Shown: one piece after another, positions 7,976-15,502 of the stretch
Layout of the letters: each line of letters begins with the position of its first letter
How positions within the stretch are numbered: position 1 is the stretch's first letter
The notes under the pieces: generated by a model
Told to the model about the DNA's origin: nothing
Database searches by the model: none
The model's input: the letters and a program-made list of their open reading frames with translations, nothing else
Program-made: the position numbers and the translations under genes
From: Clostridia bacterium
GTDB lineage: Bacteria > Bacillota > Clostridia > Oscillospirales > Acutalibacteraceae
Assembly (NCBI GenBank): GCA_017380615.1
Contig: JAFODQ010000096.1
Span: forward strand, 1 to 34,782
Reading direction: 5' to 3'
DNA length: 34,782 nucleotides

Positions 7976-8045
7976 CGTGGAATGTCCACGCAGATTATTT
8001 CCTTGCTCTCAAATATCAAGGAGAGCCGGAGTCCATAAGGAGGTG
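7976..8045 (+). promoter_or_regulatory. Possible S6:S18 autoregulatory leader
   Basis: The 5' leader holds a hairpin CGTGG/CCACG (7976-7990). A second fold has TCCTT (8000-8004) pairing with AAGGA (8037-8041) of the rpsF ribosome binding site, directly extended by GCTCTC (8005-8010) / GAGAGC (8021-8026), with a 3' bulge that includes CCG (8026-8028). A CCG-containing bulge beside an apical stem is the known signature of mRNA sites bound by the S6:S18 complex. The fold is my hand pairing. Confidence 0.5.
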
Positions 8046-8051
8046 CAGACG

Positions 8052-8330
8052 ATGTCAAATTACGAAACAGTCATCATCTATTCAGTAAAGAACGGTGAAG
8101 AGGCTGCAAAGGCTCTTTCAGAAAAGTTCCAGAAGATGATGGAAAAGAACGGTACAGTTGACAGCGTTGACGAGTGGGGTAAGCGCAGACTTGCATATCT
8201 CATCAACGATGAAGAAGATGGTTACTATGTTCTTTACAATCACACTTGCGACGCAGCTTTCCCTGCAGAGCTTGAGCGTGTTCTCGGTATTACAGAGGGC
8301 GTTCTTCGTTCAATGGTAATTAAGAAATAA
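8052..8330 (+). CDS. rpsF: 30S ribosomal protein S6
   Basis: S6 is a 92-residue small-subunit protein that binds 16S rRNA together with S18. The sequence MSNYETVIIYSVKNGEEAAKA, then WGKRRLAYLIND and GYYVLYNH, is typical. The annotated start at 8052 sits 7 bases after AAGGAGGT (8037-8044); the longer in-frame extension from 7977 would translate the leader and is rejected. It leads the rpsF-ssb-rpsR operon, with 12 bases to ssb. Translation may be fed back by S6:S18 through the leader described above. Confidence 0.96.
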   Translation: MSNYETVIIYSVKNGEEAAKALSEKFQKMMEKNGTVDSVDEWGKRRLAYLINDEEDGYYVLYNHTCDAAFPAELERVLGITEGVLRSMVIKK

Positions 8331-8342
8331 GAGGTGTGAAAT

Positions 8343-8771
8343 ATGCTTAATTGCGCAGTAATCATGGGCAGACTTACAGCTGACCCTGAGCTTCGCCAGA
8401 CACCCTCCGGTGTTGCTGTAACAAGATTTTCAGTTGCAGTTGATCGCGGATATGTAAAAGCAGGCGAAGAAAGAAAGGCAGACTTCATCAATGTTGTTTG
8501 TTGGAGACAGACTGCTGAATTTGTTACAAGATATTTTTCAAAAGGTTCTATGATTGCAGTTCAAGGCTCAATCCAGACCGGTTCATACGAAAAAGATGGC
8601 GTTAAGCGTTCCACCTTTGAAATTGTTGCAGATAATGTAAGCTTCTGTGGTTCAAAGAGTGAATCAGGCTCAAATGGTGCTCCAAGAGCAACCGAAACAG
8701 CTCCATCTTTCTCAAACGGTAATGTAGATGATTTTTCAGCACTTGCTGATGATGACGACTTACCATTCTAA
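8343..8771 (+). CDS. ssb: Single-stranded DNA-binding protein
   Basis: The 142-residue SSB has an N-terminal OB fold (residues 1-~105; MLNCAVIMGRLTADPELR, then FINVVCWRQTAEF and KGSMIAVQGSIQTGSYEKDG), a short flexible Ser/Gly/Asn linker and the acidic tip DDDDLPF, which docks partner proteins of replication and repair. It protects single-stranded DNA at forks. It lies between rpsF and rpsR, the usual Firmicutes arrangement, preceded by GAGGTG. Full length and intact. Confidence 0.96.
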   Translation: MLNCAVIMGRLTADPELRQTPSGVAVTRFSVAVDRGYVKAGEERKADFINVVCWRQTAEFVTRYFSKGSMIAVQGSIQTGSYEKDGVKRSTFEIVADNVSFCGSKSESGSNGAPRATETAPSFSNGNVDDFSALADDDDLPF

Positions 8772-8788
8772 CAGGAGGTAATTAGATT

Positions 8789-9034
8789 ATGGCATACGAT
8801 AAGGCTGATCGCCGTCCCAACAAGAAGGGCCGCAAAAAGGTTTGCGCTTTCTGTGTTGAGAAGGTTGAGAAAATTGATTATAAGGATGCTGCAAAGCTTC
8901 GTCGCTACACATCCGACAGAGCAAAGATTCTCCCTCGCCGTGTAACAGGCACATGTGCTTACCACCAGAGAGAGCTCACAACAGCTATCAAGAGAGCAAG
9001 AATGATTGCTCTTCTTCCATACACAGCTGACTAA
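8789..9034 (+). CDS. rpsR: 30S ribosomal protein S18
   Basis: This 81-residue basic protein shows the S18 core: [36 protein letters not shown], seen at residues ~28-65. It binds the 30S platform with S6. Cysteines CAFC near the N-terminus, with TCAYH later, suggest a zinc-binding (C+) form. AGGAGGT at 8772-8778 precedes the ATG. It is the last gene of the operon and is followed by a strong terminator; rplI, a common next gene, is not here. Confidence 0.96.
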   Translation: MAYDKADRRPNKKGRKKVCAFCVEKVEKIDYKDAAKLRRYTSDRAKILPRRVTGTCAYHQRELTTAIKRARMIALLPYTAD

Positions 9035-9044
9035 TTTGCTACAC

Positions 9045-9076
9045 AAAGAGTGTCGAGAAATCGACACTCTTTTTTT
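9045..9076 (+). terminator. Terminator of rpsF-ssb-rpsR
   Basis: A perfect 12-bp stem (9045-9056 / 9061-9072) with a GAAA tetraloop runs into a T-tract. Confidence 0.92.
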
Positions 9077-9082
9077 ATGTAA

Positions 9083-9116
9083 AGAAAGCAGTATCGATTT
9101 TTCGATACTGCTTTCT
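9083..9116 (-). terminator. Terminator of the hprK operon
   Basis: A perfect 15-bp inverted repeat (9083-9097 / 9102-9116) lies just after the stop of the pseudouridine synthase gene. The following T-run on the minus strand is short and interrupted, so it may also act as a processing hairpin. Confidence 0.7.
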
Positions 9117-9119
9117 GAT

Positions 9120-10085
9120 TTATATTTCACTGTTATAAAATGCCTCTTTAAACCACACATCCTCAACCTCAAAGCTTTTCCCGTTCAGGTAATCCAGGAT
9201 TCCTGCTTCAGTTTCAAAGTCAAAGGCTAATTTGTATGAGTAAAGGAATTGCTTTTTGTAGCCACCGAATTGCTTGTTCTGTGCATTGGTGCCATATTTT
9301 CCGTCGCCGAGAAGTGGTGTGCCAAGGTGTGAGAAGCTTGCTCTTATCTGGTGCGTTCTTCCCGTGAGAAGCTCAACCTCCACAAGTGAAAGACCGTTTT
9401 TGTGTCCAAGCACATGGTATTTTGTGGCGATTTCTTTAGATTTGTCTGTTGATTTTTCGCTGATATAAACCTTGTTCTGCTTCTCATTCTTTTCAAGATA
9501 GCCTTTGATAATACCCTCGGACTTTTTAAGCTTTCCGATAACAACACAAAGATATAATTTGTGAAGCTCTCTGTTTTTAAGCTTTTCATTGAGTATGCGC
9601 AGGGACTCGGCATTTTTAGCGGCAATGATAATTCCACAGGTGTTTCTGTCTATTCTGTTTACAAGCGCAGGAGCAAAGCTCATTTCACCCTCGGGCTTGT
9701 ATTCGCCCTTTTCATAAAGATAACGCTTTATTCTTGTTATTGCTGTGTCTGTATAGTTATCCTCGTCGGGATGAGATAGAATTCCTGCAGGCTTATCCAT
9801 AAGAAGAATGTTGTCATCTTCATAGACAATTTTAATATTCTTTCCTGCATTAAGAAAATCATATTTGGGTTTAACTGCCTCAAAGAATTCATCGTTAATG
9901 TAAAGAGAAACAAGGTCATTTTCTTTTAATCTGTATGAAATCTCGGAGCGCTTGTTGTTAACCTTGATTCTTTTGCTTCTGATGTATTTATACATAAGAG
10001 CCTGGGGGAGAAGGGGAAAGGATTTTGTGATATACTTATCAAGCCTTTGCCCGGCATCGTTTTTGTTGATGTAGAATTCTCTCAT
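9120..10085 (-). CDS. RluC/RluD-family pseudouridine synthase
   Basis: The 321-residue enzyme isomerises uridines in 23S rRNA. Residues 1-~75 are an S4 RNA-binding domain (GQRLDKYITKSFPLL, RSKRIKVNNKR). The catalytic domain follows. The motif usually read as HRLDxxTSG is here NRIDRNTCG, with the catalytic Asp kept but His, Leu and Ser replaced. LTGRTHQIRASFSHLGTPLLGD is fully conserved. Its ATG overlaps the whiA stop by 4 bases (ATGA), so it is coupled to whiA. The target uridine is unknown; RluC and RluD cannot be separated here. Confidence 0.9.
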   Translation of the reverse strand: MREFYINKNDAGQRLDKYITKSFPLLPQALMYKYIRSKRIKVNNKRSEISYRLKENDLVSLYINDEFFEAVKPKYDFLNAGKNIKIVYEDDNILLMDKPAGILSHPDEDNYTDTAITRIKRYLYEKGEYKPEGEMSFAPALVNRIDRNTCGIIIAAKNAESLRILNEKLKNRELHKLYLCVVIGKLKKSEGIIKGYLEKNEKQNKVYISEKSTDKSKEIATKYHVLGHKNGLSLVEVELLTGRTHQIRASFSHLGTPLLGDGKYGTNAQNKQFGGYKKQFLYSYKLAFDFETEAGILDYLNGKSFEVEDVWFKEAFYNSEI

Positions 10086-10987
10086 TTTGCTTCAAGCTCC
10101 TGTGCGATTTTTTCAAGCTTTTTAAAGCGTCTGCTTATGGCAGAACGCGAAAGGGGAGGAGTCATCATCTGACCCAGCTCGTCAAGTGAGGTATCGGGGT
10201 TTTCAAGACGCAGTGTGCAAAGCTGTGATAAATCCTTTGTCATATCTTCAAGAGATATTTTTTTAAGAATTTCTTCAATAACAGCAACCTGCTTGAGACC
10301 TGCTTCAATTGACCTGCTCATGTTTGCAGCTTCAAAATTGGAGCGTCTGTTAATCTGGTTTTTGATATCCTTCATAGCACGGGTTCGCACAATTTCCATG
10401 AAAGCGTTGTTTGCACCCATTGAGCCGATGAAATCCTCCACAGATTCAGCTTCCTTGCTGTAAACAACAAAGCTGTTATTTCTGATGATTTTTTTGCACT
10501 TGAGACCCATATCACCGATAATCTGTACAAGGTCATCGCAAAGCTTAGCTTTTGCAACGGTGAATTCGATGTGGTAATCCTTTTCAGGGTCGGTTATGCT
10601 GCCACATACAAGAAATGCGCCACGCAAAAAAGCTCTTGAACAACAGTCGTCATTTGTCTGCTCAAGATTTGACAGATTTATTCTCAAGGCAAGCTCTTTG
10701 CCTGTGTATCCAAAGAAATTAAGAATCTTCAACCTGTCTGCTCTGTCAGGGATATATATTTTGTAATTGCCTGCCTTTGTCACATCCGTTGTGGGTGTGA
10801 TACCGGTTAAATCTCTTATGAATGAAGAGTATCTTTCGGCAACCTCTTTGGATTCGGTCATCAGCGAAATTTCAGTGATACCGAAGGCTCGTCCGTACAA
10901 AAGCATACCGAAAGCCTCTGCCTTGTAGCAACAGGCAGAGGAGATGTTTTGCGTAAGTTCATTTTTAACATCAGCGGAAAATGACAT
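10082..10987 (-). CDS. whiA: DNA-binding protein WhiA
   Basis: WhiA (301 residues) is a conserved Gram-positive DNA-binding protein linked to cell division and chromosome segregation. The N-terminus MSFSADVKNELT, the motif SACCYKAEAFGMLLYGRA and CSRAFLRGAFLVCGSI mark the degenerate LAGLIDADG domain. The C-terminal part (NPDTSLDELGQMMTPPLSRSAISRRFKKL) is the helix-turn-helix DNA-binding domain. The start is preceded by TTGAGG, with 3 bases after the murB stop. In many Firmicutes rapZ (yvcJ) and yvcK come just before whiA; here murB does. Confidence 0.95.
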   Translation of the reverse strand: MSFSADVKNELTQNISSACCYKAEAFGMLLYGRAFGITEISLMTESKEVAERYSSFIRDLTGITPTTDVTKAGNYKIYIPDRADRLKILNFFGYTGKELALRINLSNLEQTNDDCCSRAFLRGAFLVCGSITDPEKDYHIEFTVAKAKLCDDLVQIIGDMGLKCKKIIRNNSFVVYSKEAESVEDFIGSMGANNAFMEIVRTRAMKDIKNQINRRSNFEAANMSRSIEAGLKQVAVIEEILKKISLEDMTKDLSQLCTLRLENPDTSLDELGQMMTPPLSRSAISRRFKKLEKIAQELEAK

Positions 10988-10990
10988 GGT

Positions 10991-11905
10991 TTACCTCAAT
11001 ACTATAACCTCCGGCTCAAGTGTGATGCCGGTTTCGTTTTTTACTGTTTGCTGAATATAATCAATAAGTGAGAGAATATCAGTTGTTGTGGCATTGCCCT
11101 TGTTTATAACAAAGCCTGCGTGCTTTTTGCTGACCTGTGCGCCACCAACAGATTTCCCTTTAAGGTTGCATTTCTCGATAAGTGCACCTGCAAAGTTTCC
11201 TTCGGGACGCTTGAAGGTGCTGCCTGCGCTTGGAAATTCAAGGGGCTGCTTATCCTTGCGTCTGCCAAGAAAATCATCCATTCTTTCCTTGATGTTTTCC
11301 TTGGTGTCGGGTTTAAGCTCAACCTTACCACCTAAAATGATGCATCCACTCTTCTTGTACGCAGAGTGTCTGTACGAAAATTCTGCTGCAGAATTACGGA
11401 TTGTTTCAACTCTCATATCAGGAGTGAGGTGTGTGATTTCTGTGATAACATCCTTCATTTCACCACCGTAGGCGCCTGCGTTCATGAAGATTGCACCTCC
11501 GCAGGTTCCGGGGATACCGAAAGCAAATTCAAGACCGCTCAAGGAGCTTTCCAGTGCAAAGCGGCAAAGTGCTGTGAGTGGTGTTCCCGCTGAAAATGAG
11601 ATTAAGTTCCCATCCTGCTCTATGGACGACATATTGCTTCCGATTATAATCACAGCCTTGTTGATTCCTTCATCGGGAACAATGATGTTTGTTCCGTTTC
11701 CGAGGACAACAAAGGGTATTTCAAGCTCGGTTGCTTTGTTTATAATGTCAATGAGCTGGTTTGTGTCTGAGGGTGAAAGTCTTATTCCACATGGCCCACC
11801 TGTTTTGAAGGAGGTGTTTTTGGACATAGCTTCACCCAGGGCACAGTCACAGCCTATGCCCTGAGAATAATTATATAATTCCTGAAAATTAAATGTTGTG
11901 CTCAT
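10991..11905 (-). CDS. murB: UDP-N-acetylenolpyruvoylglucosamine reductase
   Basis: MurB (304 residues) reduces UDP-GlcNAc-enolpyruvate to UDP-MurNAc with NADPH and FAD, the second committed step of peptidoglycan synthesis in the cytosol. Visible are NTSFKTGGP and VLGNGTNIIVPDEG of the FAD domain, GIPGTCGGAIFMNAGAYG, PSAGSTFKRPEG with the catalytic serine, and LEPEVIVL with the C-terminal catalytic Glu. The ~300-residue length fits the compact type II enzymes. Nine bases separate it from the upstream ROK kinase gene, and the ribosome site AAGGAA overlaps that gap. Confidence 0.95.
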   Translation of the reverse strand: MSTTFNFQELYNYSQGIGCDCALGEAMSKNTSFKTGGPCGIRLSPSDTNQLIDIINKATELEIPFVVLGNGTNIIVPDEGINKAVIIIGSNMSSIEQDGNLISFSAGTPLTALCRFALESSLSGLEFAFGIPGTCGGAIFMNAGAYGGEMKDVITEITHLTPDMRVETIRNSAAEFSYRHSAYKKSGCIILGGKVELKPDTKENIKERMDDFLGRRKDKQPLEFPSAGSTFKRPEGNFAGALIEKCNLKGKSVGGAQVSKKHAGFVINKGNATTTDILSLIDYIQQTVKNETGITLEPEVIVLR

Positions 11906-11914
11906 GCAATTTCC

Positions 11915-12862
11915 TTATTCGTCAAGTAATGCTGCACCGATGATACCTGCATCGTTGCCTAAAACTGCAGGAACAATATTTGCCTGCTTATCTGCGTAAA
12001 CGCTGTATCTCTCTGCCTTTACAATATCACGTATTGGTCCGAGAATTTTTTCACCCTGACCACTTATACCGCCACCAACACAAACAGTCTCCGGCTGAAG
12101 TGCATTAACAATATTTGCGATACCGATAGCAACATAGTAAAGGTATCTGTCAACAACAGCCTTTGCGATGGTGTCACCTAAATCGTATGCTTCGAAGATT
12201 GTCTTACCTTCAACCATGTTAAGGTCACCCTCGCAGGTCTGCCAGAGAAGGCTGGTCTTGTTGCCTTCCATTGCCTCAACGGCCTGTGAAACAAGTGCTG
12301 TTGCTGAAGCGTATTTCTCCCAACAGCCCTTTCTGCCACAATTGCAGGGGATGCCGTCAACATTGATAACCATGTGACCCATTTCGCCACCGCAGAAGTT
12401 TGAACCACGGTAGATTTTGCCATCAATAATGATACCGCTGCCAACACCTGTGCCAAGAGTAACAGCAACAAAGTTCTTCACACCATTGCCGGAGCCTGCA
12501 ACTGCCTCACCAAGTGCAGCTGCATTAGCATCGTTTTCAAGATATACTGGCTTTTTAAGTCTTTCCTCAAGCATCTGCTTTGCAGGAACATTGTTGAACT
12601 GAAGGTTGTTTGAGAACTCTATAGCACCTGTGTCCTTGTTAACTGAACCGGGAGTGCCTATACCGACTGAAACGACATCATCGTAATTGATTCCGGCGTT
12701 CATAACTGCCATGTCAACTGCTTCCTTGATTGAATCAAAGATTGCCTCTGCTGGTCGGGGAGCACGGGTTTTAACCTTGCCCCTACCGATGATTTCATTC
12801 TTTTCGTTTATAACACCTGTGGCGATGTTTGTGCCTCCAAGGTCAACACCAATTCTATACAT
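11915..12862 (-). CDS. ROK-family glucokinase
   Basis: The 315-residue cytosolic sugar kinase has the ATP loop GVDLGGTNIATG at its N-terminus, VGIGTPGSV, the sugar site LENDANAAALGE, VTLGTGVGSGII, and the ROK zinc motif CNCGRKGCWEKYAS. There is no N-terminal DNA-binding domain, so it is a kinase and not a ROK repressor. Glucose is the likely substrate, though related sugars such as mannose or N-acetyl sugars are possible. It follows hprK by about 40 bases in the same operon, tying a sugar-phosphorylating enzyme to the sensor of glycolytic flux. Ribosome site AAAAGGAGATATAAT. Confidence 0.9.
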   Translation of the reverse strand: MYRIGVDLGGTNIATGVINEKNEIIGRGKVKTRAPRPAEAIFDSIKEAVDMAVMNAGINYDDVVSVGIGTPGSVNKDTGAIEFSNNLQFNNVPAKQMLEERLKKPVYLENDANAAALGEAVAGSGNGVKNFVAVTLGTGVGSGIIIDGKIYRGSNFCGGEMGHMVINVDGIPCNCGRKGCWEKYASATALVSQAVEAMEGNKTSLLWQTCEGDLNMVEGKTIFEAYDLGDTIAKAVVDRYLYYVAIGIANIVNALQPETVCVGGGISGQGEKILGPIRDIVKAERYSVYADKQANIVPAVLGNDAGIIGAALLDE

Positions 12863-12901
12863 AATATTATATCTCCTTTTTATTTATTATTAACTGAAAT
12901 T

Positions 12902-13861
12902 TTACCACACATCAACCTCTGTGGATTGTGGCTCCATTGGCTCCATGCCGAGCTGTGTCATAAGTTCTTTTGCTGCATTGTAGCCGAGCTTCTTCTGTCT
13001 GTTGTTCATTGCAGCAATCTCAATGATGATTGCAAGGTTTCTACCCGGTTTTACAGGTACTGTTGTGGATGGTACCTTGTTGCCGAGAATTGTGATATAT
13101 TCATCATCAAGACCGAGACGGTCATAAGACTTTTCGCTATCCCAGTGTTCAAGCTGAATAACCATATCAATTTTCTCTGTGACCTTAACAGAACCGATAC
13201 CGAAAATGTTTCTTGCGTTTACAATTCCGATACCACGAAGCTCCACAAAGTGACGGATGTTGTCAGGGGAGCTGCCTACAAGAGTTTTGGATGAAACCTT
13301 TCTGATTTCAACAGCATCATCAGCGATGAGACGGTGACCACGTTTGAGAAGCTCGATTGCTGTTTCGCTCTTACCGACGCCACTGTCACCGAGAATAAGA
13401 ATACCTTCACCATAAACCTCAACCATAACACCGTGTCGCGTGATTCTCTCTGCAAGCTCAGAATTAAGGTACGAGATGATGGTTGCCATAATCTCTGATG
13501 TGGGCTCCGAGGTGCGAAGAAGAGGTACCTCGTACTTCTGCGCAAGCTCAATCATCGCAGGCGGTGCGTCAATGTTACGGGTGAGAATTGCCACGGGTGG
13601 CTTAAGACTGAAAAACAGCTCAAGTCTTTCTCTCTGGGTTGCTTCGTCAAGCTCCTGAAGGTAGCTTGTCTCAGCAAGACCTATGAATTCCACACGTTCG
13701 CTGTCAAAGAATTTTTCATAGCCCGCAAACATAAGACCCGGACGGTTAACATCCTGTGAACGGACAACGATTTCGTTATCCGGCTTGTCAGGCATATACA
13801 TAATCTCAAAGGAATGTGCTTCTATGAGTTTTCTTAATTCAACAGAGTATTTTCCTGCCAA
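12902..13861 (-). CDS. hprK: HPr kinase/phosphorylase
   Basis: HPrK (319 residues) phosphorylates or dephosphorylates Ser46 of HPr in answer to ATP, fructose-1,6-bisphosphate and phosphate, and so drives carbon catabolite control. The N-terminal domain (1-~130) is followed by the Walker A loop GDSGVGKSE near residue 155 and the HprK signature VELRGIGIVNARNIFGIG. The start is TTG at 13861-13859, supported by AGGAGG (13874-13869) 7 bases away; the nearby ATG at 13877 is out of frame. First gene of the operon with ROK kinase, murB, whiA and an rluD homologue. Confidence 0.96.
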   Translation of the reverse strand: MAGKYSVELRKLIEAHSFEIMYMPDKPDNEIVVRSQDVNRPGLMFAGYEKFFDSERVEFIGLAETSYLQELDEATQRERLELFFSLKPPVAILTRNIDAPPAMIELAQKYEVPLLRTSEPTSEIMATIISYLNSELAERITRHGVMVEVYGEGILILGDSGVGKSETAIELLKRGHRLIADDAVEIRKVSSKTLVGSSPDNIRHFVELRGIGIVNARNIFGIGSVKVTEKIDMVIQLEHWDSEKSYDRLGLDDEYITILGNKVPSTTVPVKPGRNLAIIIEIAAMNNRQKKLGYNAAKELMTQLGMEPMEPQSTEVDVW

Positions 13862-13902
13862 AGAAACTCCTCCTCATAATATAATTGTATACATACAAAT
13901 TC

Positions 13903-13931
13903 ATTATAGAACAAAAATGCATTTATGCCAA
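13903..13931 (-). promoter_or_regulatory. Promoter of the hprK operon
   Basis: Minus strand: TTGGCA (13931-13926), 17 bases, TATAAT (13908-13903). The 13932-14025 stretch between this and the divergent rpmG promoter is AT-rich and shows nothing else I can name. Confidence 0.8.
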
Positions 13932-14025
13932 TACCCCAAATTAAAAAAATCAATCTATTTTTTATATAAATGTTGTTGTATGTTAAATCTAACGAAAATG
14001 ACCAGCCTTTTTTGTAAAAAATGTA

Positions 14026-14054
14026 TTGACAGATTGACATACCCGTGCTATAAT
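14026..14054 (+). promoter_or_regulatory. Promoter of rpmG-secE-nusG
   Basis: TTGACA (14026-14031), 17 bases, TATAAT (14049-14054): full consensus, fitting a strongly expressed translation operon. A second TTGACA at 14034 is too close to the -10 box to work. Confidence 0.88.
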
Positions 14055-14060
14055 CACATC

Positions 14061-14168
14061 ACCTCTCATTGAGGGTTCTTTTTTTGTGCCCTGATTTTCT
14101 CACAGTCACAATCAAAAAGAGTTCTCTCATTGTGATGAATGGGGATAGGCTTCATTCACCGTGAGAGG
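14061..14168 (+). promoter_or_regulatory. Structured leader upstream of rpmG
   Basis: The 9-mer CTCTCATTG occurs twice (14063-14071 and 14124-14132). TGAGAG at 14162-14167 can pair with either copy. The proximal copy pairs over 7 bp with 14162-14168; the second copy gives a hairpin that also has GAATG/CATTC inside. The first copy can also fold with the GAGGG at 14071-14075, followed by a run of T. This looks like alternative pairing, function unknown. Confidence 0.45.
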
Positions 14169-14198
14169 GAGGCTATTCGAAAAATGGAGGTGCCGTTA

Positions 14199-14348
14199 GT
14201 GAGAGTAAAAATTACACTTTCCTGCACAGAATGTAAACAGCGCAATTACAACACTATGAAGGAAAAGAAAAACAACCCTGACAGGTTGGAGATGAAGAAG
14301 TATTGCAGATTCTGCAAGAAACACACTCTCCACAAGGAAACAAAGTAA
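14199..14348 (+). CDS. rpmG: 50S ribosomal protein L33
   Basis: L33 (49 residues) is a small basic large-subunit protein. Two zinc-ligand pairs, CTEC and CRFC, mark the C+ (zinc-binding) form; [13 protein letters not shown] is typical. The start is GTG at 14199, 6 bases after GGAGGTG (14186-14192); the longer frame from 14139 would translate the structured leader. First gene of the rpmG-secE-nusG unit, 12 bases before secE. Confidence 0.95.
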   Translation: MRVKITLSCTECKQRNYNTMKEKKNNPDRLEMKKYCRFCKKHTLHKETK

Positions 14349-14360
14349 GGAGGTAGCACA

Positions 14361-14750
14361 ATGGCTGAAGAAAAGAAAGCTGTGGATACCTCAGAGGCTA
14401 AAAAGTCTAAAAAAGACAAGAAGCCCTCAAGATTCTCGCCAAAGAACATTGGTAAGGGCATTGCGCGTTTCTTCAAAGATCTCCGCGGTGAGACAAAGAA
14501 GATTGTTTGGCCCGGTCGTCAGATGGTAATCAAGAGCACAGGTATTGTTATTGCAGCAATCCTTGTTATCGGTATTGGTATCTGGGCAATCGACCTTGCA
14601 CTTTCAGGTGCAACCACTGCTATCACCAGAATTGCACAGGAAACAACAACTGAAGCTGTTTCTGAGACAAACGATGAGAAGAATGAGCAGACTTCTGAAA
14701 AGGTAGAAGATACTGAGGATGAATCCACAGAATCAACAACCGCCGCATGA
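14361..14750 (+). CDS. secE: Preprotein translocase subunit SecE, long-tailed
   Basis: SecE stabilises SecY in the protein-export channel. The conserved core is FFKDLRGETKKIVWPGRQ, the amphipathic helix, followed by one membrane span (about residues 58-78). Before it lies a Lys-rich cytoplasmic stretch. After it is an unusual tail of about 45 residues rich in Glu, Asp, Thr and Ser, ending ESTTAA. The whole protein is 129 residues, about twice the usual ~60-70 of single-span SecE. With the N-terminus inside, the acidic tail should face outward. Position between rpmG and nusG is standard. AAGGAGGT precedes the ATG. Confidence 0.93.
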   Translation: MAEEKKAVDTSEAKKSKKDKKPSRFSPKNIGKGIARFFKDLRGETKKIVWPGRQMVIKSTGIVIAAILVIGIGIWAIDLALSGATTAITRIAQETTTEAVSETNDEKNEQTSEKVEDTEDESTESTTAA

Positions 14751-14788
14751 AACTGATTTAAAAATATCAGTATTTTCGGAGGTGTACA

Positions 14789-15379
14789 ATGGCTATCGAT
14801 GCAAGATGGTTTATAATCCATACTTATTCCGGTTATGAGAATAAGGTTGCTGAGAATATCGGCAAAATCGTTGAAAATCGTAAGATGCAGGACAAGATAC
14901 TTGGTGTAAGCATTCCTCTTGAAAAAGTTGTTGAGGTCCGTGATGGAAAGACAGTTGAGATCGAGAGAAAGATTTTTCCAAGTTATGTTGTTGTTAAGCT
15001 TGCGGTTGAATACAGCGAAAAAGAGGGCGAAGAAAATGTCCTCAAGGTGCCTGATGAAACATGGCACGCAATCCGTTACACAAGTGGTGTTACAGGCTTC
15101 GTAGGTCCTGATGGAAAGCCCGTTCCTCTTACAAAAGAAGAGGTGGCTAAGTTAGGTCTTGAAGAATCTGCAGATGCTGCTTCAGGTGATGTGGTTACAG
15201 AAGTGTCCTACGCTGTGGGTGATCTTGTTACAATCACAGAGGGTCTTATGGAAGGCAACTCAGGTGTTGTTGAAACAATTGACACAGTTAATGGTACAGT
15301 TCGCGTTATCGTTTCATTTATGGGTAAAGAAGCACCTGTTGAGCTTCCGCTCAATCAGGTAAAAAAAGCGATTGACTAA
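14789..15379 (+). CDS. nusG: Transcription elongation/antitermination factor NusG
   Basis: NusG (196 residues) binds RNA polymerase and links it to the ribosome or Rho. The NGN domain (1-~115) shows WFIIHTYSGYENKVAENI and IFPSYVVVKL, then HAIRYTSGVTGFVG. The KOW domain follows (VGDLVTITEGLMEGNSGVV, residues ~145-196). A loop of about 15 residues in the NGN domain (YSEKEGEENVLKVP) is mildly longer than usual. GGAGGT lies before the ATG. A 123-base gap with a structured leader separates it from rplK. Confidence 0.96.
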   Translation: MAIDARWFIIHTYSGYENKVAENIGKIVENRKMQDKILGVSIPLEKVVEVRDGKTVEIERKIFPSYVVVKLAVEYSEKEGEENVLKVPDETWHAIRYTSGVTGFVGPDGKPVPLTKEEVAKLGLEESADAASGDVVTEVSYAVGDLVTITEGLMEGNSGVVETIDTVNGTVRVIVSFMGKEAPVELPLNQVKKAID

Positions 15380-15442
15380 TCGCAGATTAAATTTGGTAAT
15401 CAGCAGAAAATCTGCTGTTATATGCGGCACAAAGTGCTGCGT

Positions 15443-15482
15443 GTGGGAGGAGTAAGACGAGCTTCTTATTCCGCCATACCAC
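15443..15482 (+). promoter_or_regulatory. L1-binding-like mRNA motif before rplK
   Basis: GTGG (15443-15446) pairs with CCAC (15479-15482); inside, GAGG and a stem AGTAAGA/TCTTATT. The GTGGGAGG...CCAC pattern recurs before rplA and resembles ribosomal protein L1 target sites, which mimic 23S rRNA. Two short hairpins (CAGCAGA/TCTGCTG near 15402-15418, GCGGCAC/GTGCTGC near 15424-15440) lie just upstream. Confidence 0.45.
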
Positions 15483-15502
15483 GAATTTTGGAGGTGCAAA
15501 TC

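Noticed and set aside
7977..8051. Upstream extension of rpsF, including an in-frame TTG start
   Set aside because: It lies in the structured leader; AAGGAGGT sits correctly before 8052, the normal S6 N-terminus.
14055..14198. Possible tRNA gene in the rpmG leader, as tRNA-Trp sits near rpmG in some genomes
   Set aside because: No TTCGAATC-like T-arm or cloverleaf pairing was found; the region fits a leader RNA.
14519..15067. A 182-residue minus-strand frame over secE and nusG
   Set aside because: Antisense to two certain genes; no start signal and low-complexity content.
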